A DNA stretch of 7,518 nucleotides, taken from an uncultured Agathobacter sp. GTDB lineage: Bacteria > Bacillota > Clostridia > Lachnospirales > Lachnospiraceae. Below the pieces are notes generated by a model that saw only the letters and a list, made by a program, of their open reading frames with translations, was not told the DNA's origin and did not search any database. The DNA is taken from contig CAKRNE010000033.1 of the NCBI GenBank assembly GCA_934365945.1, positions 1 to 7,518 of the forward strand, in the 5' to 3' direction. Positions 1-5,988 of the stretch are shown piece after piece. Position 1 is the first letter of the stretch. Each line of letters starts with the position of its first letter. Position numbers and translations under genes: made by a program.

Positions 1-83
1 AAGAAAGACTGGAACAGGGTAGATAAGATGAAGCTGTATATGGTGCTGCAGTATTATCCGCAGAAGATAAGGTTGTGTTGTAA
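1..83 (+). pseudogene. possible decayed 3' end of an upstream gene
   Basis: The third frame from base 3 reads like protein: ERLEQGR, a TAA at 24-26, then DEAVYGAAVLSAEDKVVL and a TAA at 81-83. Most codons after the first stop begin with G, a typical coding signature, so this may be a gene tail broken by a nonsense change. Alternatively frame 1 stays open from base 1 to a TGA at 85-87, but it gives a cysteine-rich, less protein-like tail (ending KIRLCCN). The window holds too little to name a family, and either reading could be chance. Confidence 0.25.
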
Positions 84-119
84 CTGATTTTTAATTTTTA
101 ATTGATCTATATAAAATGT

Positions 120-187
120 ACCAAAAGTGAATAAAAAATGTCATCTCATGTAAATTGTATTGAAAAAAATGGGAAAATGAAGATAAT
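120..187 (+). promoter_or_regulatory. promoter and upstream regulatory module of the ABC operon
   Basis: A -35-like TTGAAA (160-165) and a -10-like GATAAT (182-187) are separated by 16 bases. Upstream lies ACCAAAA (120-126), then AAAATGTC and a small dyad CAT-CTC-ATG (142-150), then ATTGTATTGAA running into the -35 box. The whole block aligns without gaps to 4091-4158 upstream of the second operon, with the boxes at identical spacing. Conservation of the boxes and the upstream part, with divergence of the spacer, supports a real regulated promoter. ATGT repeated at 138 and 148 could instead be a direct repeat with 10-base spacing, as some OmpR-family response regulators use; the regulator is not in the window. 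Confidence 0.6.
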
Positions 188-227
188 TGAAATTGTAATC
201 GATTTTTAATAATAATAATTATTGTAA

Positions 228-240
228 TTAAGTAACTTAA
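228..240. repeat. 13-bp palindrome in the leader of the ABC operon
   Basis: TTAAGT, a central A, then ACTTAA form a perfect inverted repeat. It lies between the proposed promoter and the AAAGGAG ribosome site at 254-260, so it would be in the 5' leader. It could be an operator half-site pair or chance in A/T-rich DNA; it has no counterpart in the second operon's leader. Confidence 0.3.
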
Positions 241-253
241 AACATAGTATAGT

Positions 254-260
254 AAAGGAG
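254..260 (+). promoter_or_regulatory. strong ribosome binding site upstream of an alternative start
   Basis: AAAGGAG stands six bases before an ATG at 267 that is in frame with the lipoprotein gene. It is a better Shine-Dalgarno match than the G-rich GGGGGG (319-324) eight bases before the ATG at 333. It matters because it makes the start of the lipoprotein ambiguous, with a 22-residue extension being possible. Confidence 0.45.
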
Positions 261-332
261 AAGCCTATGGGTAAGTTAGCTGGTATGTTTTCCATACCGG
301 CTAATTGTGTTACAAAATGGGGGGAATTATAT

Positions 333-1622
333 ATGAACAAACATCACAAAACAATACTAATACCAGCCATTTGCATTGCAGCATTTTTTACCATGTCTGC
401 ATGTGCAGACAGCAAAATGGCAGATACGCAGCAGAAGAATACAGCGAATAAATCAGACACGCAGCAGGGGATTGATATAGCTGCGTATCAGAAAAAGCTT
501 GCCGATAACAGGGAGAATTATAAGCTAGGCTGTGAACAGTATAGCACAGATACCGATACGGTAAAAAACACGGATTACAGGAATTTATCGTTTACAAACT
601 GTACGTTTGAAGATATGCCGGAAACGGATGAGCTGTATGTCATGGAGGGGGGAGTACACGGTATTACTACACAGGAGAGCTGGGATACAATAAAGGACTG
701 GCTTGAATCAATCGGTAAGCTCGATACAACTGATATGGATTCGGAGGTAAGGATCATAAACAGTGACCTTGGAATGGATGATACAAAGGAAACCCCATAC
801 AGTTATCCGGCTCTTAAGGATCATATGGATCTTGCATCAGGGGCAGGAGCACTTGTAAATACGAATGAGTGTCATATACAGATAGCAGATAACGGCATAT
901 ATTCCATGAGTGATGGAAAGATAGGGGCATATCTGAATACGGATGCGCATGCAGGCAGTGACGCTCTTGGAACATACACAGATGATGTTGTAAAATCGGG
1001 GACAATAGACGAGCTTGGAAAAGAAAGCTATCAGCTTATAAATGGTGAACTGACCATTGAACAGGGGGCAGAGCTTACAGGGGAATATTTTGAAAAAGGT
1101 ACTCCGTTTGTACCCACAGATGGCATTACATTGTCAGTTCCGGAGGTTCGCGTGTTCAGGCTCGGACAGGTGTACGGATATGATTATATGGTTCAAAGGC
1201 AGTACCATGGTGTTCCAATAGCATATCATGATTATGGAAATTATCAGATATATGGAAATGAGTACAATTTTGAAGAGGATATCAAACATGCATATGTAGT
1301 GGATTCTGATGGAGTCAGTGCTTATGCGGGAGTTAACGATTCGGAACCACTGGAAAATTTGTATTCGTCGGATGAGATATTGGGGATAAAGGATGCCGCA
1401 GATATTTTAAGCGGGAAGATGGCAAAGTTTTTAAATGTTGATGTACAAAGTGTATGTCTTACATATGTACCGCTTAATTTTGGAGATGGTTCTGAGTGCA
1501 AAATATATCTTCCGGCATGGCAGTTTGACGGAATAAACAGGACTAAGGACGAAAATATCAGGATGTATCTTGATGCATTTACAGGAGAGGTCTATTACTA
1601 CACGTATGGGGAGGCGGCTTAG
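333..1622 (+). CDS. lipoprotein associated with an ABC transporter
   Basis: From ATG 333 the protein has 429 residues. It begins MNKHHKT, continues with a hydrophobic stretch, and has a lipobox-like MSAC with the lipidated cysteine at residue 24, so it should be anchored outside the membrane. This short start is chosen because it gives a textbook lipoprotein signal; ATG 267 has a stronger ribosome site and would add MGKLAGMFSIPANCVTKWGELY. The middle is acidic and not recognised. The C-terminal part (LPAWQF then YLDAFTGEVYYY) resembles the end of PepSY/YycI-like domains, where a strand is followed by D-A-x-T-G; this is a weak resemblance. It is the first gene of a four-gene operon, ending one base before the first permease. 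A role as extracytoplasmic accessory or sensor of the transporter is inferred. The substrate is unknown. Confidence 0.8.
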   Translation: MNKHHKTILIPAICIAAFFTMSACADSKMADTQQKNTANKSDTQQGIDIAAYQKKLADNRENYKLGCEQYSTDTDTVKNTDYRNLSFTNCTFEDMPETDELYVMEGGVHGITTQESWDTIKDWLESIGKLDTTDMDSEVRIINSDLGMDDTKETPYSYPALKDHMDLASGAGALVNTNECHIQIADNGIYSMSDGKIGAYLNTDAHAGSDALGTYTDDVVKSGTIDELGKESYQLINGELTIEQGAELTGEYFEKGTPFVPTDGITLSVPEVRVFRLGQVYGYDYMVQRQYHGVPIAYHDYGNYQIYGNEYNFEEDIKHAYVVDSDGVSAYAGVNDSEPLENLYSSDEILGIKDAADILSGKMAKFLNVDVQSVCLTYVPLNFGDGSECKIYLPAWQFDGINRTKDENIRMYLDAFTGEVYYYTYGEAA

Positions 1623-1623
1623 T

Positions 1624-2442
1624 ATGATCAGGACGGAAATGAAAAAATATCTGTATTTTCCGTATCTGCTTCTTGCGGTCATAGGATGTGTTGTACTTGC
1701 TTTTAGCGCAAATGCGGATTATGATCCGTCAGGCAGTGCCGTGTCGGTATTTAGGCTTGCCATAACCGGCATTGCACATAAAAGTGAGCAGCCGATAGAA
1801 TACAGCGCACTTTTTATGTGGATAAAAGGGATGAACGGCTGGCTTCCGCTTATACTGCCGCTTTTAATGTCATTTGGATATATCGCAGTGCTTTCCGCAG
1901 AACGGCACAACGGCATGACAGGTTTTTTGCTCATAAGGTCGCAAAATGCAATGTACTGTGTCACAAAGGTGACAGCAGGAGTACTTACAGGTGGGACTCT
2001 TTTCATGACAGCGAACATTGTTTTCGGACTTATGATGCTTATTGCATTTCCGGCATATATATCATTTTCCGCGGATGAGCAGATGATGTATGCAAACTGG
2101 TACGGAACAGGCAATATGGTGCTCATATATGTGGTAAAACGGCTTATAGGTTCTTTCTTATATGGTATGGCAGCGAGTATGTTTGGGATAGGAGCAGCAA
2201 TATTTTTTAGGGATCGGTATATGCTGCTGTGCCTTCCGTTTCTGCTTAATTACATATACACGCAGATTCTGCAGAGACTTACACTTGAAAACCCGGCAGT
2301 GGCGAGGCTTAACTTATCAAACCTGATGAATGTGTCGGGTGAGAGCGGCTGGGGATGGACGGTAGGACTTACTATAGTTTGTTATGTGATACTTGTTCTG
2401 CTGTATTATGCACAGGTGAAAAGGAGGCATTGCGATGGATAG
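1624..2442 (+). CDS. ABC-2-type transporter permease, first of a pair
   Basis: A 272-residue integral membrane protein with about six hydrophobic helices: the first at residues 9-27, the second near 73-91, then two in the middle (GGTLFMTANIVFGLMMLIAF; SFLYGMAASMFGIGAAIFF), a short one at MLLCLPFLLNYIY and a last at VGLTIVCYVILVLLYYA. The segment after helix 2 (LSAERHNGMTGFLLIRSQ) is like the cytoplasmic coupling region of ABC-2 permeases, which contacts the ATPase. ATG 1624 is preferred: GGGGAGG (1608-1614) lies nine bases upstream and the preceding gene stops at 1622. An earlier in-frame ATG at 1570 would place a basic tail inside the lipoprotein gene. The last bases overlap the next permease by eight. 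Family assignment rests on topology and context; the substrate cannot be told. Confidence 0.8.
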   Translation: MIRTEMKKYLYFPYLLLAVIGCVVLAFSANADYDPSGSAVSVFRLAITGIAHKSEQPIEYSALFMWIKGMNGWLPLILPLLMSFGYIAVLSAERHNGMTGFLLIRSQNAMYCVTKVTAGVLTGGTLFMTANIVFGLMMLIAFPAYISFSADEQMMYANWYGTGNMVLIYVVKRLIGSFLYGMAASMFGIGAAIFFRDRYMLLCLPFLLNYIYTQILQRLTLENPAVARLNLSNLMNVSGESGWGWTVGLTIVCYVILVLLYYAQVKRRHCDG

Positions 2443-3289
2443 ATTTTCGTTTCGGGCAGCAGTGCACATTGCGCAAGCTGAATTCAGGCAGTGGCTGCGC
2501 AGCAGCAGGATAATCATACTGTTTGTCATGCTCGTATTTGTGAATGTGCAGGTGATCGGACCGCTTCGACAGTGCAAAATGCTTATGGGAGAAATGCTCT
2601 CCATACCTGAGGCTTTTGTGGCTTTGGGGAATTCGGGAGTTATCCTTCTTATAATACCTATACTTTTTCTTGTGCTGATGGCTGATTTTCCACAGAGGAC
2701 GGGAATTGACAGGTTTTATCAGATGCGTTGTACAAAGAGGACGTGGATATTTGGACAGGCAGTTTTTGCGGCAGCGGCATCCTGCTTTGTGCTTTTATTC
2801 CTTTTGGTGTCATCGTGCGTTCTTATGATAGGAACAGGCAGATGGAGGTTTTCATTTTCTGATGCGGTCACACATTTTACATCAGTTTATCCGGATAGGA
2901 CGGGAGATTATGTGGTGCAGCTTCTTCCGGGAAATCTGTATCAGCAGATGACACTGGAACAGGCACTTATACACACATTCTGTCTGCTGCTTTTATATTT
3001 TCTGCTCATATCATATGTGCTGCTTTTTTCGGCTGTCAGCAATCACAGATATGTGGGGATACTCGTAAATGGCTTTGCAATCATACTCGGAGCAGTCACC
3101 TGCGAGGTCAGAATGAAGCAGATGTGGATACTTCCGATGGCGCATACGATACCGTGGCTGCACTATGATGAGTATCTTGACAGGATGAATTTTCCGATGT
3201 GGGGATCATATCTTTATCTGGCAGCCATAAGTGCGCTGCTTCTTGTGCTTTGCTTTGCAAGGGCAGGACATTATCAGGTAAAGGAATAG
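2435..3289 (+). CDS. ABC-2-type transporter permease, second of a pair
   Basis: A 284-residue membrane protein with about six helices: residues 25-44 (RIIILFVMLVFVNVQVIGPL), about 69-86, 104-132, 175-201, 204-223 and 259-278. After helix 2, ADFPQRTGIDRFYQMRCTKRTW resembles the coupling region in the same place as in the first permease. The loop between helices 3 and 4 (about residues 133-174) should lie outside and is the largest exposed part. AAGGAGG (2421-2427) is seven bases before the ATG, and the start overlaps the previous gene by eight bases, so the two permeases are probably made in equal amounts and form a heterodimer. It shows little obvious sequence likeness to its partner beyond topology. 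An eleven-base gap separates it from the ATPase. Confidence 0.8.
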   Translation: MDRFSFRAAVHIAQAEFRQWLRSSRIIILFVMLVFVNVQVIGPLRQCKMLMGEMLSIPEAFVALGNSGVILLIIPILFLVLMADFPQRTGIDRFYQMRCTKRTWIFGQAVFAAAASCFVLLFLLVSSCVLMIGTGRWRFSFSDAVTHFTSVYPDRTGDYVVQLLPGNLYQQMTLEQALIHTFCLLLLYFLLISYVLLFSAVSNHRYVGILVNGFAIILGAVTCEVRMKQMWILPMAHTIPWLHYDEYLDRMNFPMWGSYLYLAAISALLLVLCFARAGHYQVKE

Positions 3290-3300
3290 GGGGATGGCGC

Positions 3301-3933
3301 ATGATAGAAATAAGAAATGTATCGCTAAGATTGGATGGCAAATCAATTTTAAATAATATTTCGCTGACACTTGAACCAGGGAAAATCTATGGACTTGTTG
3401 GCAGCAACGGAAGCGGCAAAACAATGCTGATGAAATGCATCTGCGGATTTGTGCATCCGACAGAGGGAGAGATAAAAACAGATGGCAGGCGTGTGGGAAA
3501 AGATGTGGATTATCTGCCAAATGCAGGAATAATCATTGAAACACCGGGATTTATACCATATTACAGCGGGCTGCAAAATCTACGGCTGCTTGCCGGAATA
3601 CGCAGAAAGGTTACGGATGATCAGATACGTAAGGCTCTTAAGATAACAGGACTTGATCCGGACAGCAGACTGCCGGTGCGCAAGTACAGTCTTGGAATGA
3701 GGCAGCGCCTTGGGATTGCACAGGCAATCATGGAGCAGCCGGACATACTGATACTGGATGAGCCGATGAACGGACTCGATAAACATGGTGTGGCTGATAT
3801 ACGTGAGCTTTTGATGGAGCTTAAAAAGCAGGGAAAACTCATACTTCTGGCAAGCCACAATCCCGCAGATATAGAGCTGCTGTGTGATGAAGTATATGAA
3901 ATGGAGCTGGGAAACATAAGAAATTTCATTTAA
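3301..3933 (+). CDS. ABC transporter ATP-binding protein, BcrA-like group
   Basis: A complete 210-residue nucleotide-binding domain. Visible motifs are Walker A GSNGSGKT (34-41), signature YSLGMRQR (129-136), Walker B ILILDE (149-154, catalytic E154), D-loop NGLD (157-160) and switch histidine H186. The segment GIIIETPGFIPYYSGLQNL (76-94) has glutamate 80 where a Q-loop glutamine is usual. That pattern is known in the BcrA/lantibiotic-immunity type and ABC-2 exporters with short ATPases. It should energise the two preceding permeases at the inner face of the membrane. ATG 3301 is chosen because AGGGGGA lies just upstream and the family begins with this MIEIRNVSL strand; the frame is open further 5' inside the permease gene. 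It is short for an ABC ATPase and lacks the extra C-terminal domain some BcrA-type proteins have. It is the last gene before a terminator. Confidence 0.93.
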   Translation: MIEIRNVSLRLDGKSILNNISLTLEPGKIYGLVGSNGSGKTMLMKCICGFVHPTEGEIKTDGRRVGKDVDYLPNAGIIIETPGFIPYYSGLQNLRLLAGIRRKVTDDQIRKALKITGLDPDSRLPVRKYSLGMRQRLGIAQAIMEQPDILILDEPMNGLDKHGVADIRELLMELKKQGKLILLASHNPADIELLCDEVYEMELGNIRNFI

Positions 3934-3939
3934 TTTTAC

Positions 3940-3981
3940 AAAAAATCCGTTGCAATTCTAAGCGTTGAAGCGGATTTTTTA
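3940..3981. terminator. terminator after the ABC operon, possibly bidirectional
   Basis: AAAAAATCCG (3940-3949) pairs perfectly with CGGATTTTTT (3971-3980) across a 21-base loop, ending in T's seven bases after the ATPase stop codon. The A-run on the left arm would give a T-run for transcription from the other strand. The region resembles the one after the second operon (5781-5832). Confidence 0.8.
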
Positions 3982-4090
3982 TTTATGAGAAATTTTGTAT
4001 AATTGTGAAATAAATATTTCTGATAATTTATATAGCAGATGTATAATAAATTATTTGATATAGAGAGCATATACATTTTATGATTTTTAG
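3982..4090. other. A/T-rich intergenic DNA without a recognised gene
   Basis: Between the terminator and the second promoter module lies about 110 bases of A/T-rich DNA. It contains a TATAAT at 3998-4003 with no good -35 box at the right distance, and no open frame with a credible ribosome site on either strand. Nothing functional can be supported here. Confidence 0.5.
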
Positions 4091-4158
4091 ACCAAAAATA
4101 TATGCAAAATGTCGTTTGACGTATATTGTATTGAAATATTAGTTTTGATTATGATAAT
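4091..4158 (+). promoter_or_regulatory. promoter and upstream regulatory module of the secreted-protein operon
   Basis: This is the second copy of the module at 120-187. TTGAAA (4131-4136) and GATAAT (4153-4158) are 16 bases apart. The dyad here is CGT-TTG-ACG (4113-4121) where the first copy has CAT-CTC-ATG, so both arms have changed while pairing symmetry is kept. Transcription would start about 35 bases before ATG 4200. The same unseen regulator probably acts on both operons. Confidence 0.6.
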
Positions 4159-4199
4159 TAAAATTAGAACTATTATAAAATTTATGAAGGGAGAATAAT

Positions 4200-5264
4200 A
4201 TGAGAAAAAAATTTTTATCTTATCTTGCTATATTTAGCTTAATAATGGGGGTATTTGTAATGGGTCAAACAAATACAATATATGCAGATAATACGAAATT
4301 GAATCCAGATGATATGGAAAGTATTTTAAATGATATTTCATCGGTAGGGAAGGCATGGGAAAGCATGGGATTTCAATCACAAGATATATCTGAAATAATG
4401 CAGTTACCAAGAAAAAATTCAAATTTTTATAAAGGAATTGAGGCGTCAGTAAATGAATTGTCTAATGCATCTAAAGAAACAAAAAAAATAGAAAATACTT
4501 TAATGAAACAAGAAACTATTACACTATATTCGCAGGATGGAAATCCACCTTCAGGTGTGGAAGAACAAAATGAACGAATAAAGTATGTTACACAGGTAGC
4601 ACTAGATAGGTATGGTAGTGTTTATAATAGTGAACAGTTCAACAAATATGTTGTATATTTGTATATGTCACATTATATTGATAATCCTAACTATACAAGA
4701 GAAAATCCAGGATTTGATAATATTTATGCATATGTTATAACAAATGATGATATTCGTGCATATGATAAATTTATCGAGCAGACTAAATATTCTATGTTTT
4801 CAGAAAATGTGGTTAATTTTATAAATGATTATAAGTCGGCAGTGGACAATACAGTCGGTCTGGCTGGATCAATTGCGGATAGTAAGATCGTGTCATTTAA
4901 CACACTAAATTCAGTTTATGGATTAAAGGATTTTAATCCAAATAAGATGGTAACCAGAGCTACTATGATAGCGGAATCGTTTAATAAAAATTATGAAAAT
5001 GCTGTAACAGCAGAGGCATTGATTAATGCTATATGCGAGGATCTAAAGTATGAAGATGTCGGAAAGCAATATATAGATACATGTGTTACGGGACTGTTAG
5101 GTGCATTAGCTGGAACAACATCTATTTTAGGATTTGGTTTATCTATATCAGTATGCTATTATAATATGTATATGAACTTGTATGACAAGGCTAAAATAAC
5201 AGCATTGCATTATTCATTATCAGGAAGAGTTGCAGAAAGATTAGACATGTTATTATGGGAATAA
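4200..5264 (+). CDS. secreted protein of unknown function with hydrophobic C-terminal segment
   Basis: 354 residues, family not recognised. It starts with a signal peptide: MRKK, a hydrophobic core to about residue 22, and a likely cut after IYA (29), leaving DNTKLNPDDM. The next 80 residues look helical and polar (for example NELSNASKETKKIENTLMKQ), followed by a tyrosine- and asparagine-rich middle. A glycine-rich hydrophobic stretch at about 295-325 (GLLGALAGTTSILGFGLSIS) could cross or insert into a membrane, and a 30-residue polar tail follows. AAGGGAG (4187-4193) is six bases before the ATG. It overlaps the next gene by 10 bases, so the products probably work as a pair. The segment could be a membrane anchor or part of a pore-forming or bacteriocin-like protein; neither is shown. 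Parts of the gene are much more A/T-rich than the ABC operon. Confidence 0.8.
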   Translation: MRKKFLSYLAIFSLIMGVFVMGQTNTIYADNTKLNPDDMESILNDISSVGKAWESMGFQSQDISEIMQLPRKNSNFYKGIEASVNELSNASKETKKIENTLMKQETITLYSQDGNPPSGVEEQNERIKYVTQVALDRYGSVYNSEQFNKYVVYLYMSHYIDNPNYTRENPGFDNIYAYVITNDDIRAYDKFIEQTKYSMFSENVVNFINDYKSAVDNTVGLAGSIADSKIVSFNTLNSVYGLKDFNPNKMVTRATMIAESFNKNYENAVTAEALINAICEDLKYEDVGKQYIDTCVTGLLGALAGTTSILGFGLSISVCYYNMYMNLYDKAKITALHYSLSGRVAERLDMLLWE

Positions 5265-5779
5265 ATCATTATAATAGAAGTAGAAATATAATATTAATTT
5301 GGAATATTTATTTAACGGTACTTATTCCATTTGTAGTTCTTTTATCAGGAATATGGCATTTGGAATCAGGTGTCAGACATGGAAAGGCGGCAGGATTACC
5401 GATAGCTGTAATCTTAGCTTTTTTACCTCTGGTAATGTTTGGATTGAAGTGGAAAATGGATAGTACATTTACAATTATTGCATCTTGTGTATGGTTTATA
5501 TTTATGTGGAAAATGGCATATTACTTCTTTTATGATAAGACAAACTCACCGATTGTTTATTATAGTTCAGTGATAGTCAATATTACTGCGTTACTGTGGA
5601 GCATAATAGTAAAAGAATACAAACCATTGGAGGAACATATTTTGAAATATCGGCAAGATCAATGGCTGGTTCCATGTTCGGAGAATTATAAAGAAAACAA
5701 AGTACTAAGAAGTATATGGTTGGTTTGTTTTATAGGAACAGTAGTATTTTCATTTGTTTGTCAGTGGGGGGTAAAATAA
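5255..5779 (+). CDS. small multi-pass membrane protein of unknown function
   Basis: 174 residues with about five hydrophobic helices: roughly 11-34, 47-66, 70-93, 98-119 and 153-172. A cytoplasmic or external loop of about 30 charged residues (KEYKPLEEHILKYRQDQ and following) separates the last two. No family is recognised. The ATG overlaps the end of the secreted-protein gene by 10 bases and has no clear ribosome site before it, so translation is probably coupled to the upstream gene. Position and topology would fit an immunity or membrane-partner protein for the secreted product; this is inference. It ends just before a terminator. Confidence 0.78.
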   Translation: MGINHYNRSRNIILIWNIYLTVLIPFVVLLSGIWHLESGVRHGKAAGLPIAVILAFLPLVMFGLKWKMDSTFTIIASCVWFIFMWKMAYYFFYDKTNSPIVYYSSVIVNITALLWSIIVKEYKPLEEHILKYRQDQWLVPCSENYKENKVLRSIWLVCFIGTVVFSFVCQWGVK

Positions 5780-5790
5780 CGACAAAATCT

Positions 5791-5821
5791 GTTGTAATTA
5801 TTAAAATTGCAATGTTTTTTT
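5791..5821 (+). terminator. terminator of the secreted-protein operon
   Basis: TTGTAATT (5792-5799) pairs with AATTGCAA (5805-5812) around an ATTAA loop, with one G-U pair, followed by seven T's (5815-5821). It begins 12 bases after the stop codon of the membrane-protein gene. The stem is A/T-rich and so weaker than the one at 3940-3981, but the surrounding sequence is related to it. Confidence 0.6.
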
Positions 5822-5856
5822 GTATTTATGAGTAAGATAAGCTTACTATATATGAG

Positions 5857-5890
5857 AACTCCGGGCAGATTGCTGCTACGGAGTTTTTTT
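5857..5890 (+). terminator. second, stronger terminator before the sigma operon
   Basis: AACTCCG (5857-5863) pairs with CGGAGTT (5879-5885), with an inner GCAG/CTGC stem (5865-5868 with 5873-5876), followed by a T-run to 5890. With the weaker hairpin just upstream it insulates the sigma operon from readthrough. Between the two, AGTAAG-ATAAG-CTTACT (5831-5847) is another perfect six-base inverted repeat without a T-run. Confidence 0.85.
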
Positions 5891-5948
5891 ATTACCTGTT
5901 TAAATCTATTACCACTATATATTACAATATAAAAGTATAAGGGCAAAA

Positions 5949-5964
5949 CCTTAAGCGCTTGAGG
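5949..5964. promoter_or_regulatory. AAGCGCTT-centred palindrome upstream of the sigma gene
   Basis: CCTTAAGCGCTTGAGG is a 16-base palindrome with one mismatched pair. Its core AAGCGCTT matches the centre of LacI-family and cre-type operators, but the outer bases do not match the cre consensus. In RNA it could fold as a six-pair stem with a GCGC loop, hiding GAGG (5961-5964), which would serve a TTG start at 5974. A TATAAA at 5928-5933 is a possible -10 box, though no good -35 box precedes it. Confidence 0.35.
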
Positions 5965-5988
5965 ATAAAAAGATTGGATAAGGAGCTT

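Noticed and set aside
205..222. AATAAT repeats as a microsatellite or CRISPR-like array
   Set aside because: Only a few trinucleotide copies in A/T-rich leader DNA; no spaced repeats of CRISPR length occur anywhere in the window.
1570..1623. ATG 1570 as start of the first permease
   Set aside because: It would overlap the lipoprotein gene by 53 bases and add a basic tail; ATG 1624 has a good ribosome site and begins a normal permease N-terminus.
1719..2126. Minus-strand open frame of 135 codons inside the first permease
   Set aside because: It lies opposite a well-supported membrane protein gene, has no recognisable domain, and reads as a shadow frame.
3199..3300. ATG 3199 as start of the ATPase
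   Set aside because: The added 34 residues lie in another frame of the permease gene and do not resemble an ABC ATPase; ATG 3301 starts at the first expected strand.
3206..3929. Several minus-strand open frames opposite the ATPase
   Set aside because: The + strand here encodes all ABC motifs; the opposite frames have low-complexity serine- or cysteine-rich content and no ribosome sites of note.
3996..4003. TATAAT as an extra promoter after the ABC terminator
   Set aside because: No -35 box at 16-18 bases and no gene directly downstream; the conserved promoter at 4131-4158 explains the next operon better.
5959..5988. TTG at 5959 as start of the sigma factor
   Set aside because: It lies inside the palindrome with no ribosome site before it; ATG 5989 or TTG 5974 are better supported.
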